64,000 nt of DNA from Ceraceosorus guamensis. Lineage: Eukaryota > Basidiomycota > Exobasidiomycetes > Ceraceosorales > Ceraceosoraceae. This document shows, in pieces, positions 1-10,667 of the stretch (positions are counted from its first letter, which is position 1; every line of letters begins with the position of its first letter). The notes beneath the pieces were generated by a model. It was given only the letters and a program-made list of their open reading frames with translations, was not told the DNA's origin and searched no databases. Location of the stretch: positions 317,544-381,543 of the forward strand of contig NW_020289999.1 of NCBI RefSeq assembly GCF_003144195.1, read 5' to 3'. A program made the translations under genes and the position numbers.

Positions 1-117
1 ACTATGATATTGCACCATGTAGTATATCTGAATGCGTCGTGCGGATGTGTTCAAATGGAAGAGTGCTGAGGAAAGTTCCGAGCTCTTGAGAGAGGCGCTC
101 TTGCCGCGCCGATGCTT

Positions 118-742
118 TTATAGGAAGAGTGCTCCGATGGCTACAGCGCCAACAGCGACGATGGAGCCGGTAGCAGAGCTGGAGGAGAACGCGCGGACTT
201 GCACAGCTCCATTTCCAGCACGGCTAGAGGTTGAAGTCGATGTTGTTGTAGTTGAAGAGGAAGAGGAAGAGGAAGCGGCATCGGACGCACTGGCTGCGGA
301 GGCTTCCGCCGATGCGGACACTCCAGTAAAGGTCCTGGTGCCGTAGATGACCTCGATGTCCTCAGTCGACGACGAGCCCGAGTCGGTGGCCGAAGAGTCC
401 GTATCCGTAGCGCCGCCCTCTCCCGAGCCGGTTTGGCAAGTTCCGGCTACAAAGATGCCGCTGCAGGTCGCGGGATCATCAGTACCGATTGAACCGCCGT
501 TGCCAAAGTCGCCAGTGTTGGTGACGCTGACGCCCGTACCGCTGCCCAGGTCCAAAGTGACTGGAGAAGCTCGGTCGAATCAGTACTGGTAATTCCCTGG
601 ATGATGTTCCGCAACCCGAAATACGTGGCTACTCACATTGACGGCGTACTGGTGCTTGGGGCGCAGGAGTCGGCACTGCCAGAGCGTTGGCGGAAGCCGC
701 CAGGGCCAGGCAGGCAACGACGGATGCAAGAGAGCACTTCAT
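118..742 (-). CDS. Small secreted Ser/Thr-rich protein, probably GPI-anchored
   Basis: Two exons, 742-637 and 560-118, encode 182 residues. The intron (636-561) has a GTGAGT donor and a CTCCAG acceptor and joins in frame. The start ATG at 742 opens a clean signal peptide (MKCSLASVVACLALAASANA), so I prefer it to the in-frame ATG at 820, which would place another hydrophobic run in front. The mature part holds a dibasic VRRQ site that a Kex2-like protease could cut, a Gly/Thr-rich stretch, and two cysteines close together (CSGIFVAGTC) that could form a small disulfide loop. A long Ser/Thr-rich stalk follows, and the protein ends in a hydrophobic tail (IVAVGAVAIGALFL). Stalk plus tail is the usual layout of a fungal GPI-anchored wall protein. 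No enzyme domain is recognisable. The function is unknown; a cell-surface role is inferred only from the architecture. Confidence 0.72.
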
Positions 743-879
743 TATTGTGAGCAAAAGTAGCAGTATAATGCCTGGTATGGGGTGTCTGATGAAGCTAGAG
801 TCTAGAGCGAAGAGAGCCAAGAGATCGATAGAGCAGGTGGGGAACGAAACGTCCGCAGGAGAGACAAAGAGGCATGCTC

Positions 880-885
880 TTTATA
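880..885 (-). promoter_or_regulatory. TATA-like box upstream of the small secreted protein gene
   Basis: On the minus strand the sequence reads GGTATAAAGAG, with TATAAA 138 bases upstream of the ATG at 742. Position and sequence fit a core promoter. No other promoter element was recognised. Confidence 0.4.
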
Positions 886-1499
886 CCTTCTCCACCGGTG
901 CCTCGCCATGCAAGGATGATGATGTCGAAAGCTTCTCAGGTCCCTGATGCACTCCCACGTTAGCTGCATTACGCTGGAGCAACCTGGACTAGACGCAATT
1001 ACGCTGCCAAGCTCCTGATCCTCTCATGCCTCGCTCGCTTACTGGAAAGGGGAATTCAGCTTCGAGCGAGGCGTGCTGGCCGGGTTGCGGCGGTGGACAA
1101 AGAAGGTGCTGAGAGGCTTAGTTGCGCCGTGCAGGACCTCGCAGCTGATGTGCGCCAGGTCGATGCTGTGCGCCATGATGTGAGCGGCGGATCAGCGGAC
1201 CAACTTGCCTTCATGCGCTTCTACTGCGCCTTGCTGCATATATAGTCGCCTCTAGAGCAGCAGGTTCCTCACTTGTTCGGCGGTCGCAGCAGTCGTGAGT
1301 GTCTGTCTGAGGTCTTGTGAGTACATGACGCCAGACTGCGTGGCTCGTAGCGCACACACATGGCAGGACGACAAGCGAGGCAGCTATTGCAGATCTTCGT
1401 ATACTGACCCAACTTTGCGATGTGTCGATATAAAGAGAGGCCACATTTCGTGGAAAGCGATCTTCTGCATGGGGGCTCGGGGCGACGAATGTAGGATCC

Positions 1500-1512
1500 T
1501 CGTGAATCACGA
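1500..1512. repeat. Dispersed 13-bp palindrome TCGTGAATCACGA
   Basis: Near-perfect inverted repeat (arms TCGTGA/TCACGA around one A). The same word recurs at 24277-24289, with the A/T variant at 6129-6141 and degenerate copies elsewhere, all in intergenic DNA. The function is unknown. Confidence 0.7.
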
Positions 1513-1536
1513 ATGGTGAATCGCAAAGCGTGCACA

Positions 1537-1564
1537 GCATGCATGCATGCATGCATGTATGCAT
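1537..1564. repeat. ATGC tandem repeat
   Basis: Seven near-perfect GCAT units (one GTAT variant). It is a simple, self-complementary microsatellite. Confidence 0.9.
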
Positions 1565-2572
1565 CAGGTCGGAGCTTCATCTTCGCGCGGGCGAGCGCGA
1601 GATGCGCCCACGCTAGCGTTCATCGGCCATCGAGATTGAGGCAATAAAGCACGACAACATCAGCAGCTGATGCTAAGGAGCTTCATTCACGAGTTCGTGG
1701 CGGGCGATTCAGCACTCATCGAGGTGGTCCGTCCATGCACTCAGACTCATCCTTGCCAGCAGCATGCTTTCTAGCTGCTGTGACCGCGATGACGTTCGCA
1801 TCTGCAGTGTATGATTCAGCTGCATGCACGCCCACAGAGTCTGAGACTCTTTGACTGTTCCTCACGCTCAAAGTTGTCACACCCATTCACATGATGCACG
1901 TGATTGTTCTGATCGGCGCCATCTAGCTCCGAAGGACGTACATGCTGCACTCAAAACTCAATCGTGACCTGCAGAGATCCTTCCTTTATTCCATAGCGGA
2001 TCTGAAACGTCTCGCGATCACGGACCCTGATGGAGACCATGTGATTGTCCCCTAGCTGCTGTGAGTCAAAGCGGTCTGGGCTGTGCCGACGCCTGATGAA
2101 CTCGGCTCTTGCGTCCAGCTAGATCCGATCGCTTCTCGGACCGGTAGCGCCCCACTCAACCGCGTCGACGACTGCGGCCTTCGCGAAAGCAAGGAGCACA
2201 CGACTGTGACTGCTGCTGCGACTAGGCAACGCTTCGACCGATGATGGCACGTCCAACGCCGTGCATCGACGCGAATAAGAAGCAGCGTCTTACATTCAAA
2301 ATTGCAAGTCGTGAGTACGTGACACGGACAATCGTAGATACATAACAGTACGAAGGGTTGTGAACTGCGGTGCAAGAACGAGAAGGAAGGGAGGAATGGG
2401 TCGTGAAGAGTCATTATAGTCATGCAGGGTTGAGAACAAGAATATGATACAGCAGGAGCGCTTGCATGCTACAGTCGGGATGGGGATAGCTCCATCATCA
2501 GCTTTGACATGCTTGAAGAGGAGCACGCAGGCGAAGGCGAGTCGGTGCGTGTTGTACCACCGTAGACCAGCT

Positions 2573-4313
2573 TCAGGTGACTGTGTTTCCAAGGTTGGTG
2601 AGTAGAGATGCGACGAAACCTTTGGAGCTCTGTCCCAACAGAATTGTTAGCTGCGAAAGCAGAAATGAGCCCAGCTCTGCTACTACTCGTGGTTCTAGGA
2701 GCGTCAGGAGCCGGCTTTGAGTATCGCAGCCTTTGGGAGCTTCGAGACCATTGAAGCGGTCCTCCAGCCAGACGAAACCGGAAGGAGAGCCAGTGATGAT
2801 CATGCTGATATGCTCAGCCGCAAGCTCCCGTACGTAGGTGATGCTCTTGGTGCTGGAGATCTTGCACTGCGCCGCCACGTAATCGTCTACATCCGACGCC
2901 ACCACCACTTCATCCAGCATAGCTTGGTAGATGTATGCGGGGATTGTCATGCCAACTGCGTCAAGACCACCCAGAGAGCCTTGATCGAGAGCTTCCTTCA
3001 CAGGTGGAGCGGCGAGCAGCTCATCCTGTGGCACGTCGAACAATGAAAACCAGTCGGTCGCAGGGAATCTTGAAGGGGTACGAGAGCCGACGATGAGCTG
3101 AGCGTCTTTATTGGCGATGAGAGGCACTTCAGAGCAGCGGTTCGGACTCACTGCGCAAGATTCTGAGGTAAGCATGTACCATTAGCACGGCGCAGCGCGT
3201 CTTTGCCCGCAGGCGTCGCGTGCTGGTCCAAGTACTCCTTGAACGTCGGTCTGGCATTGTATTGTCCGGCCATGCCCGTCCCAACAAGGCCAGAGATTGC
3301 GCCTTTGTTGAGTTTCAGCAAGATGTTCTTGACATTGACGGGGATGCCTCCAAGGACCATCCCAACAAAATTTCCCGACAGTTCTGGAGCATACTTTTCG
3401 AGCTGCTGGGCAGCCCAACCGCTTGCAAGCGCCCCGCCGCTATATCCCATCAGGGCCATCCTGACAAGGTGGCTTTTGTCCGCGCTCACAACTTCCGGCA
3501 GCTTCAAAGCTGTGCGAGCAGCATCCAGGACACCCGTGCCTGACAAGGAGCCCACCGTAAAAGCAGAGGAGGGACCCTCGTAGTCGGGGACCACAAGTGT
3601 ATAGCCCTTCGTCAACGCGTGGTTCATCAGGAGCTGTTCAGCCTGGACCAGCAAGTTGCCGGTTGCGCCGCTTTGCAGCTGGATGGACGGTGCGCAGCCA
3701 GAGTACGCGGAGTCCTGAAGATGGGAGAAAACAAGGGATCGTCTTCAGACGTCAGCAGCGCTCAAGCCGGACCGAGCGACGGGGGCCGCGACGTACCTGC
3801 GCCGGCTGATAGACGAGCACCTTTGGGACGCCAGTCTCGCTTTCTGCGCGGCCATTCGGTGTGATTACTGTCATCATGTTGGCTGTGATGCCGCCGCTCA
3901 TGTCGGTCGTTGAGTAGAGGACTTGGGTAGCCGCTTTGATTGATATGGGAAGAATGCCGAACTGTGCCAAGTCCACAGGTCTGGATTACGCTGCAAGTCA
4001 GTCGTTCATCCAGTCCAACGAACGATTTCCCACCACTGCTCTCACCTGCTACGTAAAGCAACCCCTGGGCCTACTCTTTGAATTTGCAGAACGTCGTCAC
4101 CGGAATAGAAGGGATCATCGATAGGGGCGATCGGCTGGCGCGGCACCAGGATTTGTTCAGCCTCGTGAAAAGGTGTTACGGGAGCGGCCAAGCCAGCGGG
4201 CAATAGGGCGAGGGCACACTAGAGACATGCACAGGCTAGCAGAGATCAGTCGCCGATACCGCCTGCCGTCGCGTATGATGTTAGTGACTTACCAGCCAGA
4301 GCAGGGCTTGCAT
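2573..4313 (-). CDS. Secreted CalA-type lipase (LIP family)
   Basis: Five exons (4313-4293, 4218-4046, 3980-3797, 3714-3180, 3126-2573) give 488 residues, close to Candida antarctica lipase A. Such enzymes hydrolyse acylglycerols outside the cell. The first 21-base exon plus the next encode the signal peptide (MQALLWL-CALALLPAGLAA), followed by the typical DPFYSG segment near the mature N-terminus. The nucleophile elbow GYSGG has its serine at about residue 218. Downstream come an Asp in LDEVV and a His in AEHIS, matching the order Ser-Asp-His of the family, so the triad looks intact. The last intron (3179-3127, 53 bases) was chosen because it alone restores frame; the tempting donor at GTGAGT near 3149 would give a 25-base intron in the wrong frame. 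A TATA-like GATATAAG lies at about 4522-4529. Family assignment is strong; substrate preference cannot be read. Confidence 0.9.
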
Positions 4314-5745
4314 AGCGCCGTGTGAATGGTGTAAGAAGGAATCGAGCTGTCGTCAAATGGACACAGAGATTAAAAGTGGACTGAGATTACCGAAGAAGAC
4401 ACTCTGGGACTTGGAAGCAACGACGGAAGGAGAAGTGGTGTCTGAAGATGGAAGGAAGAGATGTGTACAGTACACTTCAAAAGATCATCTCGACGATGAG
4501 TCGGGAGGTTTCTGCGCCTTCTTATATCTGTGTCTTCGACAAGGTAGCCGGTGAAGATGCCTCTTCAGCTAGGCCCTGGTTGCAGATGTTATTCATCCTG
4601 GGTGAGAGTAGCAGCAGGGCAAGCGAGCACTCTAGCTGGAGCAGGCTCGACGGGGCGTTGGCTCTGGCTGCTAGCACAGACACAATCACAGTGTAGCTGG
4701 GGCTGCATCACTGGCCGATGGCCGATGACCAGTGTAACCACCATACGAATGCACGTCTGTGGCCATACACCATCCAACACTCTTGTCACCTCCTCGCAGA
4801 GGCTAGAGCCAGGGGCAGAAGGACAGAAGGGAGCATGGGATTACGGACCAACGGAACGGGCCGGATGGGGAGCGTGGCAGCGTTTTTGCCTGATCAAGAC
4901 GGCAAAATAGCAGGCAATGCAGAAGGTTTGCGGCAGGAAATCCAACCCTCTGATCATGATGAATAGAGCGCATCGGCTGCACCTTGCGTAATGATGGATC
5001 TAAGTCGACATTTACAACGCATCTTCGATAGGGCTCTTTCATGCCGGTCGAAAATCGCGATTGGTCGCGTCATCCGCCTTCGTGCGTGACAATCACGACT
5101 ACTCAACGCGGAATCTCGGAGCGATGCAGTTGCCAAGCACAGACAGAGCGCGATAAGGTTGCATCGCCTTTGCAATTCGTGTCGCTGATCAACACCGAAC
5201 CGGTCATGTTGTGTGAATGCCAAGCTGCTTGCGGTGTTCGTCAGTCGGCTGCCAGGCGCTGTTACACACGCGTAAGCTGCAGGGCTCATTCGCGCCTGGT
5301 TTTCCCCTCCGCAGCAACCGAGCCTGTCTGCAGCTGTCATCTTGGCTCGGTTGCGTGTAAGTCAGGTGTGTCGAGTGCAGACTTTTGATGATGCCTCCTT
5401 ACCGCCAAAGGCCCCACAGGCCTTACCATATGCCCCACAGGGCACCGCGGGCTGATGACGGTGATTCTCAGAAGGTCGCTGATGCTGTGCTCTTCCGTGA
5501 GCGAGGAGCACGAGGCAGGACAGCGCGAGCGCTGGAGTCCCAGTCTGAGTGGGATGAGAGGGAAGTGGGCGACGCATTGCGGTGCCTCAGATGCGGTCGA
5601 GCGCACAATGCTAGTGCGAGAAGTGCGTCTGGTCTGCTTTTCCGGCACGCATTGGGCAGCGCGGCCCGTCGATGCAGCTCCGTTGGATGGAAGTCGCAGT
5701 CAAGTGGACACGGAAAAAATTAGGATGGTGAGGACGACGCGAGCA

Positions 5746-5781
5746 GCGCACGCACGCACGCACGCACACACGCACGCACGC
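5746..5781. repeat. ACGC/CA microsatellite
   Basis: A run of ACGC units interrupted by ACAC. Simple sequence repeat with no coding context. Confidence 0.9.
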
Positions 5782-6128
5782 CATGCTGAAGGAGCATATA
5801 TGCTACATGTAGTAGCTCCTGCAGAAGATGTTTTGCCGCGCGTTCCCATGTACGGATGCGTGTCTTAGCGCGGAAGTCTGCATCGCATCAACGCGCGCAA
5901 ACGGCTACTCTCTGACTGTGCGCAAGCATCACTCTGACTCAACCGCGTAGTCTCCTCGATTTGGACCTCTTGTCATTCAGGGACGTTGGATCTCGCAGAC
6001 TGCAGGGCGCTTGTCCTGCTGCTCCTCCTCGTCCCCCGAGCCACAAAGACGGCCGTCGTCATGGTGGCGGACAGCGGCACGTGTCGCACGTGTGCAAATT
6101 TGTGTGTGTTCAGGTGAGCCATTCTGAT

Positions 6129-6141
6129 TCGTGATTCACGA
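6129..6141. repeat. Dispersed palindrome, TCGTGATTCACGA variant
   Basis: A copy of the intergenic palindrome seen at 1500-1512, with T instead of A at the centre. Confidence 0.65.
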
Positions 6142-8799
6142 CGCTTGACTTTTGGCAGATAGGAAATCAACGGAATAGGGGTATCGATCAAGCCTGCAAT
6201 TGGAGCCCATGTGCGGTACGCGTTATGCAAGCTAATCTCACAGCGAGATCTCAGCAGGTCTTGCGTCAGTCGGGCCTTCGAGTACGCGATATCCTGAGCG
6301 GCAAAGAAGGCCGCAACATCCGCTACAGCTCGGTCGATTCCCATTTGCCTGGCGGATGCCAGAGCAATCACCGATGCGAGCGAAGACCACGGCCAACGGG
6401 ACAGATTAACAGATCATTGGGGCAGGCGAGCCGCGCGCAGAAGCCAGGGCGACCCTTCACGTCGTGACTCAGGGCTCGATGAGCTCATACGGCGCGACCT
6501 GCGCGATCGTTCTGCCCGTGCAAGCGTGTGTTTCCAGTCCGCGAAAATTGCAAGGGGAAGCGACGTCCTCTTTTCCACACGTCGGCCAGCACTCGTGCGA
6601 ACATTGCTCAGCAGGAAGCTCCTGTCTGGGAAGGTCTTGCTCATATACACATTCACGACTGGCGGCCATGTCGACCACAGAAATCAATTGCCGGACCATC
6701 ATCGACCAGTACCTCTTACGGAGGGCATGCCACGCGTGCGAGATAAGCTTTTAGGCCGCCACACAAATGAAGATCAAGTCAGAGCAAAAGCCCATGAAGA
6801 CTTGAAGGTGGAGTCAGAACCTCACGCACTGAGCTCGCAGCGAAGACTAAGCAAAATTAAAAGACCGCATTGGCGGTGAAGTGAGGAGCCGAGCCCCGTC
6901 CATGTAGTCTAAGGAACTAAGGGAGCCGTATGGGCCGTGTGGACGAGCAGTTGTTCCGGCGTCCAGTCAAGATGGCTTTGGACGCCGCTGAGGAGGTCCT
7001 GGCCGGAGGTAGAACCAGTGTCCCCACAGCACGTCAAGCAGACACAGCATACGTTGACCCGAAGGGGCGAGGTCACCACGCGAGACGAGCGGATACTCGA
7101 CGTGTCGTGGGAAACACTAAGTCAATGCTGAGTCGGGACTGCATCAAGAAGCCATCGATGCTTGGTCTCCTTGCAGGTCTCAGTCGTCTCAGGCTGCCCA
7201 AGCTTAAGTCTCACCGGTCGCGGATGCCCAGCCGGCCATATTGCGTGCAATCGTTGTGAACGCGACGCAGAGACGTGTGCGGATATTTCAACCGTACAGT
7301 AGCATGGCTCTCGGCTCGATCGGCTTCCTGTCTCGCTCTAGCAAATCGAGTTTCGGCAAGGATGCTAGAAGGTGCAAACCTATTCTCAGGTTTGACCCCC
7401 CAATCCCAGCGTAGCTATGCTTGCGGCACAATGCCGCTCTGCTGTGCGAATCCCTTCGGTAAAGTAAGCTGGCTCGGCGACACACCAGAAAACGCAGGGA
7501 GAGGAATTACTAAGACTGCGGTCCTGTAGACGCATGGATGGTCCACTTCGACGTATGCCACTGTCGCTGTCCCGCGTCAGCACGATTGTTTCCGGCCCTG
7601 GCAGAATCTGTTTAGGGCTCATTTGTTGTGGAGCCCCACATCTGTTGGACTCCGTGCATCTCAAACGCTCTCACCTCGGCTTAGCCTGAGATCAAGGTTT
7701 TAGCGCACACTAGCTACTCCACAGTAGTAGTAGTCATGAGTACAAAAGGGGTCTAAAAGGCGCTCTGCACCTTATGCGACTGTCGAGTCCTCATCGACAA
7801 GCCCGGCGCGGTCGGGCATGACAGCGCGGAGGACGCTACTGCAAGGCACATCCCAGGATGCTGGTGCGAAGTCACGCGAGGCTGGATGAAGCGCGCGCGT
7901 CAACAGACACGCTCACGCGACGCGGACAACCTCCTGATCGACCCACACAACACTCGGCGCCGCTATGTTCACCATGGTCCCACCCCCCACACCCGTGCCG
8001 GATACGTCATGGCCGCATCTCCTGACGTGCAGGAGCCTTCACCAAGCCGGGCCGAACTAGACGTCTGAGAAGCTCGAATTGACCAAGCCACGCGCCCACG
8101 GACTATCCCTTGCTCCGCTCCGCGCCGGTCTCTTCTAGCCGCGGCGATTCCAGCTTGTGCGATTATTCCCCACGTACCTAAGCCTTTCGGCGGCACGAGC
8201 ACGACTCGACAGATCTCACGATGGATGTGTCGGTCTATGTGTTTTCCGGCGCAAGAACACGTGTCGCATAGCGAGCATTCGTCGAGCTTGTTGGGGTCTG
8301 CGCTCAGCCTATGGAACATATTCACAAGCACACACAGTGAAGAATCCATCAAGAATGGGTGATGAGATGTGCTGTGGAAATGCGTGATTGGTGACAGTGG
8401 AAGAAGAGAAAGAGTCACGTGAGATTTTGGAGGCGAGCTGAAGCGCAGGGGGAAAGTGCCGGAAAAAGTGCGAGGGAGGGAGTTTTTCGTTTGGGCAAGA
8501 AGTTGACAAAGACGACCTCTTCTGTAGGCATGTCAGCCGGCCGAGAGGACGTCTGCGTTCCAACCTTGACTCTTGGAAACGCCTGCCAGACAGTCTCTTG
8601 GTTGAGCGGTGCTATGGGTCCTGTTTCCACGAAGCCATCGCGTAGCCCTTGAATCATTCTCGCTTCGCGCTTCCTTCACGTCTTATTCATCCGCTTGATA
8701 CGAAGGGTGTGCTGGCTCAAGATCTGCCCTGCGATGCTGATGAGTGGGACGTGTCCGACACAGTGGGGAGGTAGAAAGGATTTCCAAACCGAGAGCCTT

Positions 8800-9318
8800 T
8801 TACAAGCCCAGCTGTTCCCTCACAGACTGCCTAATCTTCTCGTCGTACGCCTTTGGGTCCTCTCGAAGCAGCTTGCAGGCGTCGATGTTTGCGCCGCTCT
8901 CGATGTTAGGTTCGGCGAGCATGCTGAGCACGCTCAGGAGGATCTTTTCTGTGCTCTGAATAGGACTCCATCTCTCGCTCGAGCTTTCGTACATGTTGGG
9001 ATCTTCACCTGCAGCGTGGAGAATGCTGATGCAGACCGTTCCATCGGGATAGACATTGGGATGGAAGATGGGAGGGTCGAACTTCATGACTGGTGGGTCG
9101 TGAGGGTAGGAAGCTGGGAAGGTCAAGGTCGCTCGGAAGACTCCACCTTCGAAGGGCGTGTCGTCTGGACCTGGTAGAAGGGCCTCCCATTCCAAGTAAT
9201 TGTCTTCAGAGATGGGTCCAGTAGCTGGGAAGAGCGAGTTGGGATCTGACGTCAACTGCTTGTACTCGATCTGAAGCCGACGGATGGCCGCGGACGACGC
9301 CGTGCGTGAGTTGAACAT
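8800..9318 (-). CDS. UBC7: Ubiquitin-conjugating enzyme E2, UBC7/UBE2G type
   Basis: Intronless, 172 residues, a full-length UBC fold. It takes activated ubiquitin from E1 on a catalytic cysteine and works with ER membrane E3 ligases in ER-associated degradation. The HPN motif is at residues 86-88 and the catalytic Cys at 96 within PDGTVCISIL. Directly after it lies the acidic insertion starting HAAGEDPNMYESS, about a dozen residues longer than in ordinary E2s. That loop is diagnostic of the UBC7/UBE2G and CDC34 groups. There is no C-terminal acidic tail of the CDC34 kind, so UBC7/UBE2G is the better call. Yeast Ubc7 has 165 residues. The gene is divergent from the GLTSCR-domain gene, with 1.35 kb between the two starts. 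Confidence 0.95.
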   Translation of the reverse strand: MFNSRTASSAAIRRLQIEYKQLTSDPNSLFPATGPISEDNYLEWEALLPGPDDTPFEGGVFRATLTFPASYPHDPPVMKFDPPIFHPNVYPDGTVCISILHAAGEDPNMYESSSERWSPIQSTEKILLSVLSMLAEPNIESGANIDACKLLREDPKAYDEKIRQSVREQLGL

Positions 9319-10667
9319 GGCTTCGTAAGAAAGCTAGGGTGCTTCTCTGCCTTTGAGAGATTCAGGCGGTCTTACGCCTACTTGATCAGCTTCCGCCCGA
9401 GAGCTTGAGGCGTGGCTAGCGAATATCCTGAGCGCAGCCAGAAGCTAGAAAGCGAGAGCCGGCTTCAGGCGTCAAATGCACACAGAGGTTTTGCTTTGGT
9501 TCCAGGAGCTCCTAAGCTCGCAAAGGTGTCGGCAGTGAGGCAGTGTGCGGTCCCGTGGCGCTGGAGATCAGCTCAATGAGCTGCGGTGGACAAGCCAGAT
9601 TGAGGTCCCTGCTCCAAGTAGGCAGATGTGAATCAAGCTACGATGCTTTGCTTAGTCCAGTGGCACCGCGCAAATTGCTCTCTCGAGCTCAGCTGGCTTG
9701 GGATGAACGAGTGATCAGAGCTAGGTGCTTGAAACGCACTTGAGGCGCTGAGAGAAATTGTGGTGCTGGTCGAAGACGAGGGTCTGAGGAGGCGAAGAGG
9801 CACCGGTTGAAGAGGAAAGAATGCCACGTCGATGTGGCTTGGATGGCTCGTGACGATCTCGACGATCTCTCTGGGAGCGAACACGGCATGCATGCGTGCA
9901 TGGTTGATCAACACAACAGGCGCTTGCATGTTTGAGCGCGTGCGCGAGGACTGCTGCTATGGTATGATGAGTCGTGCTTCACTCGTGACTAGAGCAGGCG
10001 CTCGAGCACGTGGTACGCGTATAGCGTCCGTTGAAAATCAATTAAGGGCGCGTTTTCAAATCCTACTCACAATTGAAATCACCCCTTCCAAATTCAAAGC
10101 TCCATGGTCGCGCGTGGCAAAGCCTTGAAGCTTGCTCGATTTCGAGCCCTTGCTCCCAGATTAGGAAAATGCTTGACCAAAAAAAAAGGCCAATTGAAAA
10201 GCTGGCGTCGCGTCTTGCTTGCCGCGCGAGCAGCACAGACGCAAAAGAAGCGCGCAGCGAGGCAAAAAGCGCATCGCGGTGCTGCTTTGAGCCACACTCA
10301 GCACAGCATCGCACCCGTGATGCTGGCACCGATCCGGTGGAGCACACAATATAGAGACAAGGCAGCAAAAAGCAAAAGGCTTCACGATTTGAGCGATACA
10401 GGCGCTTGCACATCTCAAAGGGCTGCTTGCTCAACAAATCCGCTTCTCAGCATCTCTTCCTCAACGACGCTCGGGAGGGGACATCGGGGCTGCGGCGCAG
10501 CCCTAGTGGCAGGTCATCGTGGGTCTTGTAGGGTCTGGAGGGGCGAGTGGAGCGGCTCGCGACACATAGTCTGCAAGATTGCTGCCTATCAAACACCACT
10601 CGTCAAGACTCTACGTCCACCCGAGAGCTTCTCATAGCTCGGCTCGGCGGCGGGAAACCTCGCAGGG
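9319..10667. other. Divergent promoter region between UBC7 and the GLTSCR-domain gene
   Basis: About 1.35 kb with no supported gene. It contains a TCGTGACT half-site near 9988 and A-rich stretches around 10170-10200. The two flanking starts point away from each other, so both promoters must lie here. No clear TATA box was seen. Confidence 0.5.

Larger units (their letters stand above)
886..2572. other. Intergenic, no gene recognised
   Basis: About 1.7 kb between the promoter of the small secreted protein gene and the 3' end of the lipase gene. Open frames here are short, overlap on both strands and show no family resemblance. The stretch contains one perfect TCGTGAATCACGA palindrome (1500-1512), related half-sites near 1291 and 2308, and an ATGC tandem repeat at 1537-1564. 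Confidence 0.6.
4314..8799. other. Long intergenic stretch, no confident gene
   Basis: About 4.5 kb between the lipase start and the UBC7 stop, the longest gap in the window. It contains an ACGC repeat (5746-5781), a TCGTGATTCACGA palindrome (6129-6141) and scattered TCGTGAGT-like half-sites. Between about 5970 and 7020 the minus strand has several adjacent open frames of coding-like composition that I cannot join or assign. The remaining frames look random. Confidence 0.5.

Noticed and set aside
3127-3149. GTGAGT donor giving a 25-base intron in the lipase gene
   Set aside because: Too short for a fungal intron and it puts the downstream exon out of frame; the 53-base intron at 3179-3127 restores the lipase frame.
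5746-5781. Regular repeats that might be a CRISPR-like array
   Set aside because: It is a simple ACGC microsatellite without spacers, in eukaryotic DNA.
8415-8657. 80-codon minus-strand frame starting MIQGLRDGFVETG
   Set aside because: It begins only 143 bases after the UBC7 stop, ends abruptly, lacks splice signals that would extend it, and resembles no family.
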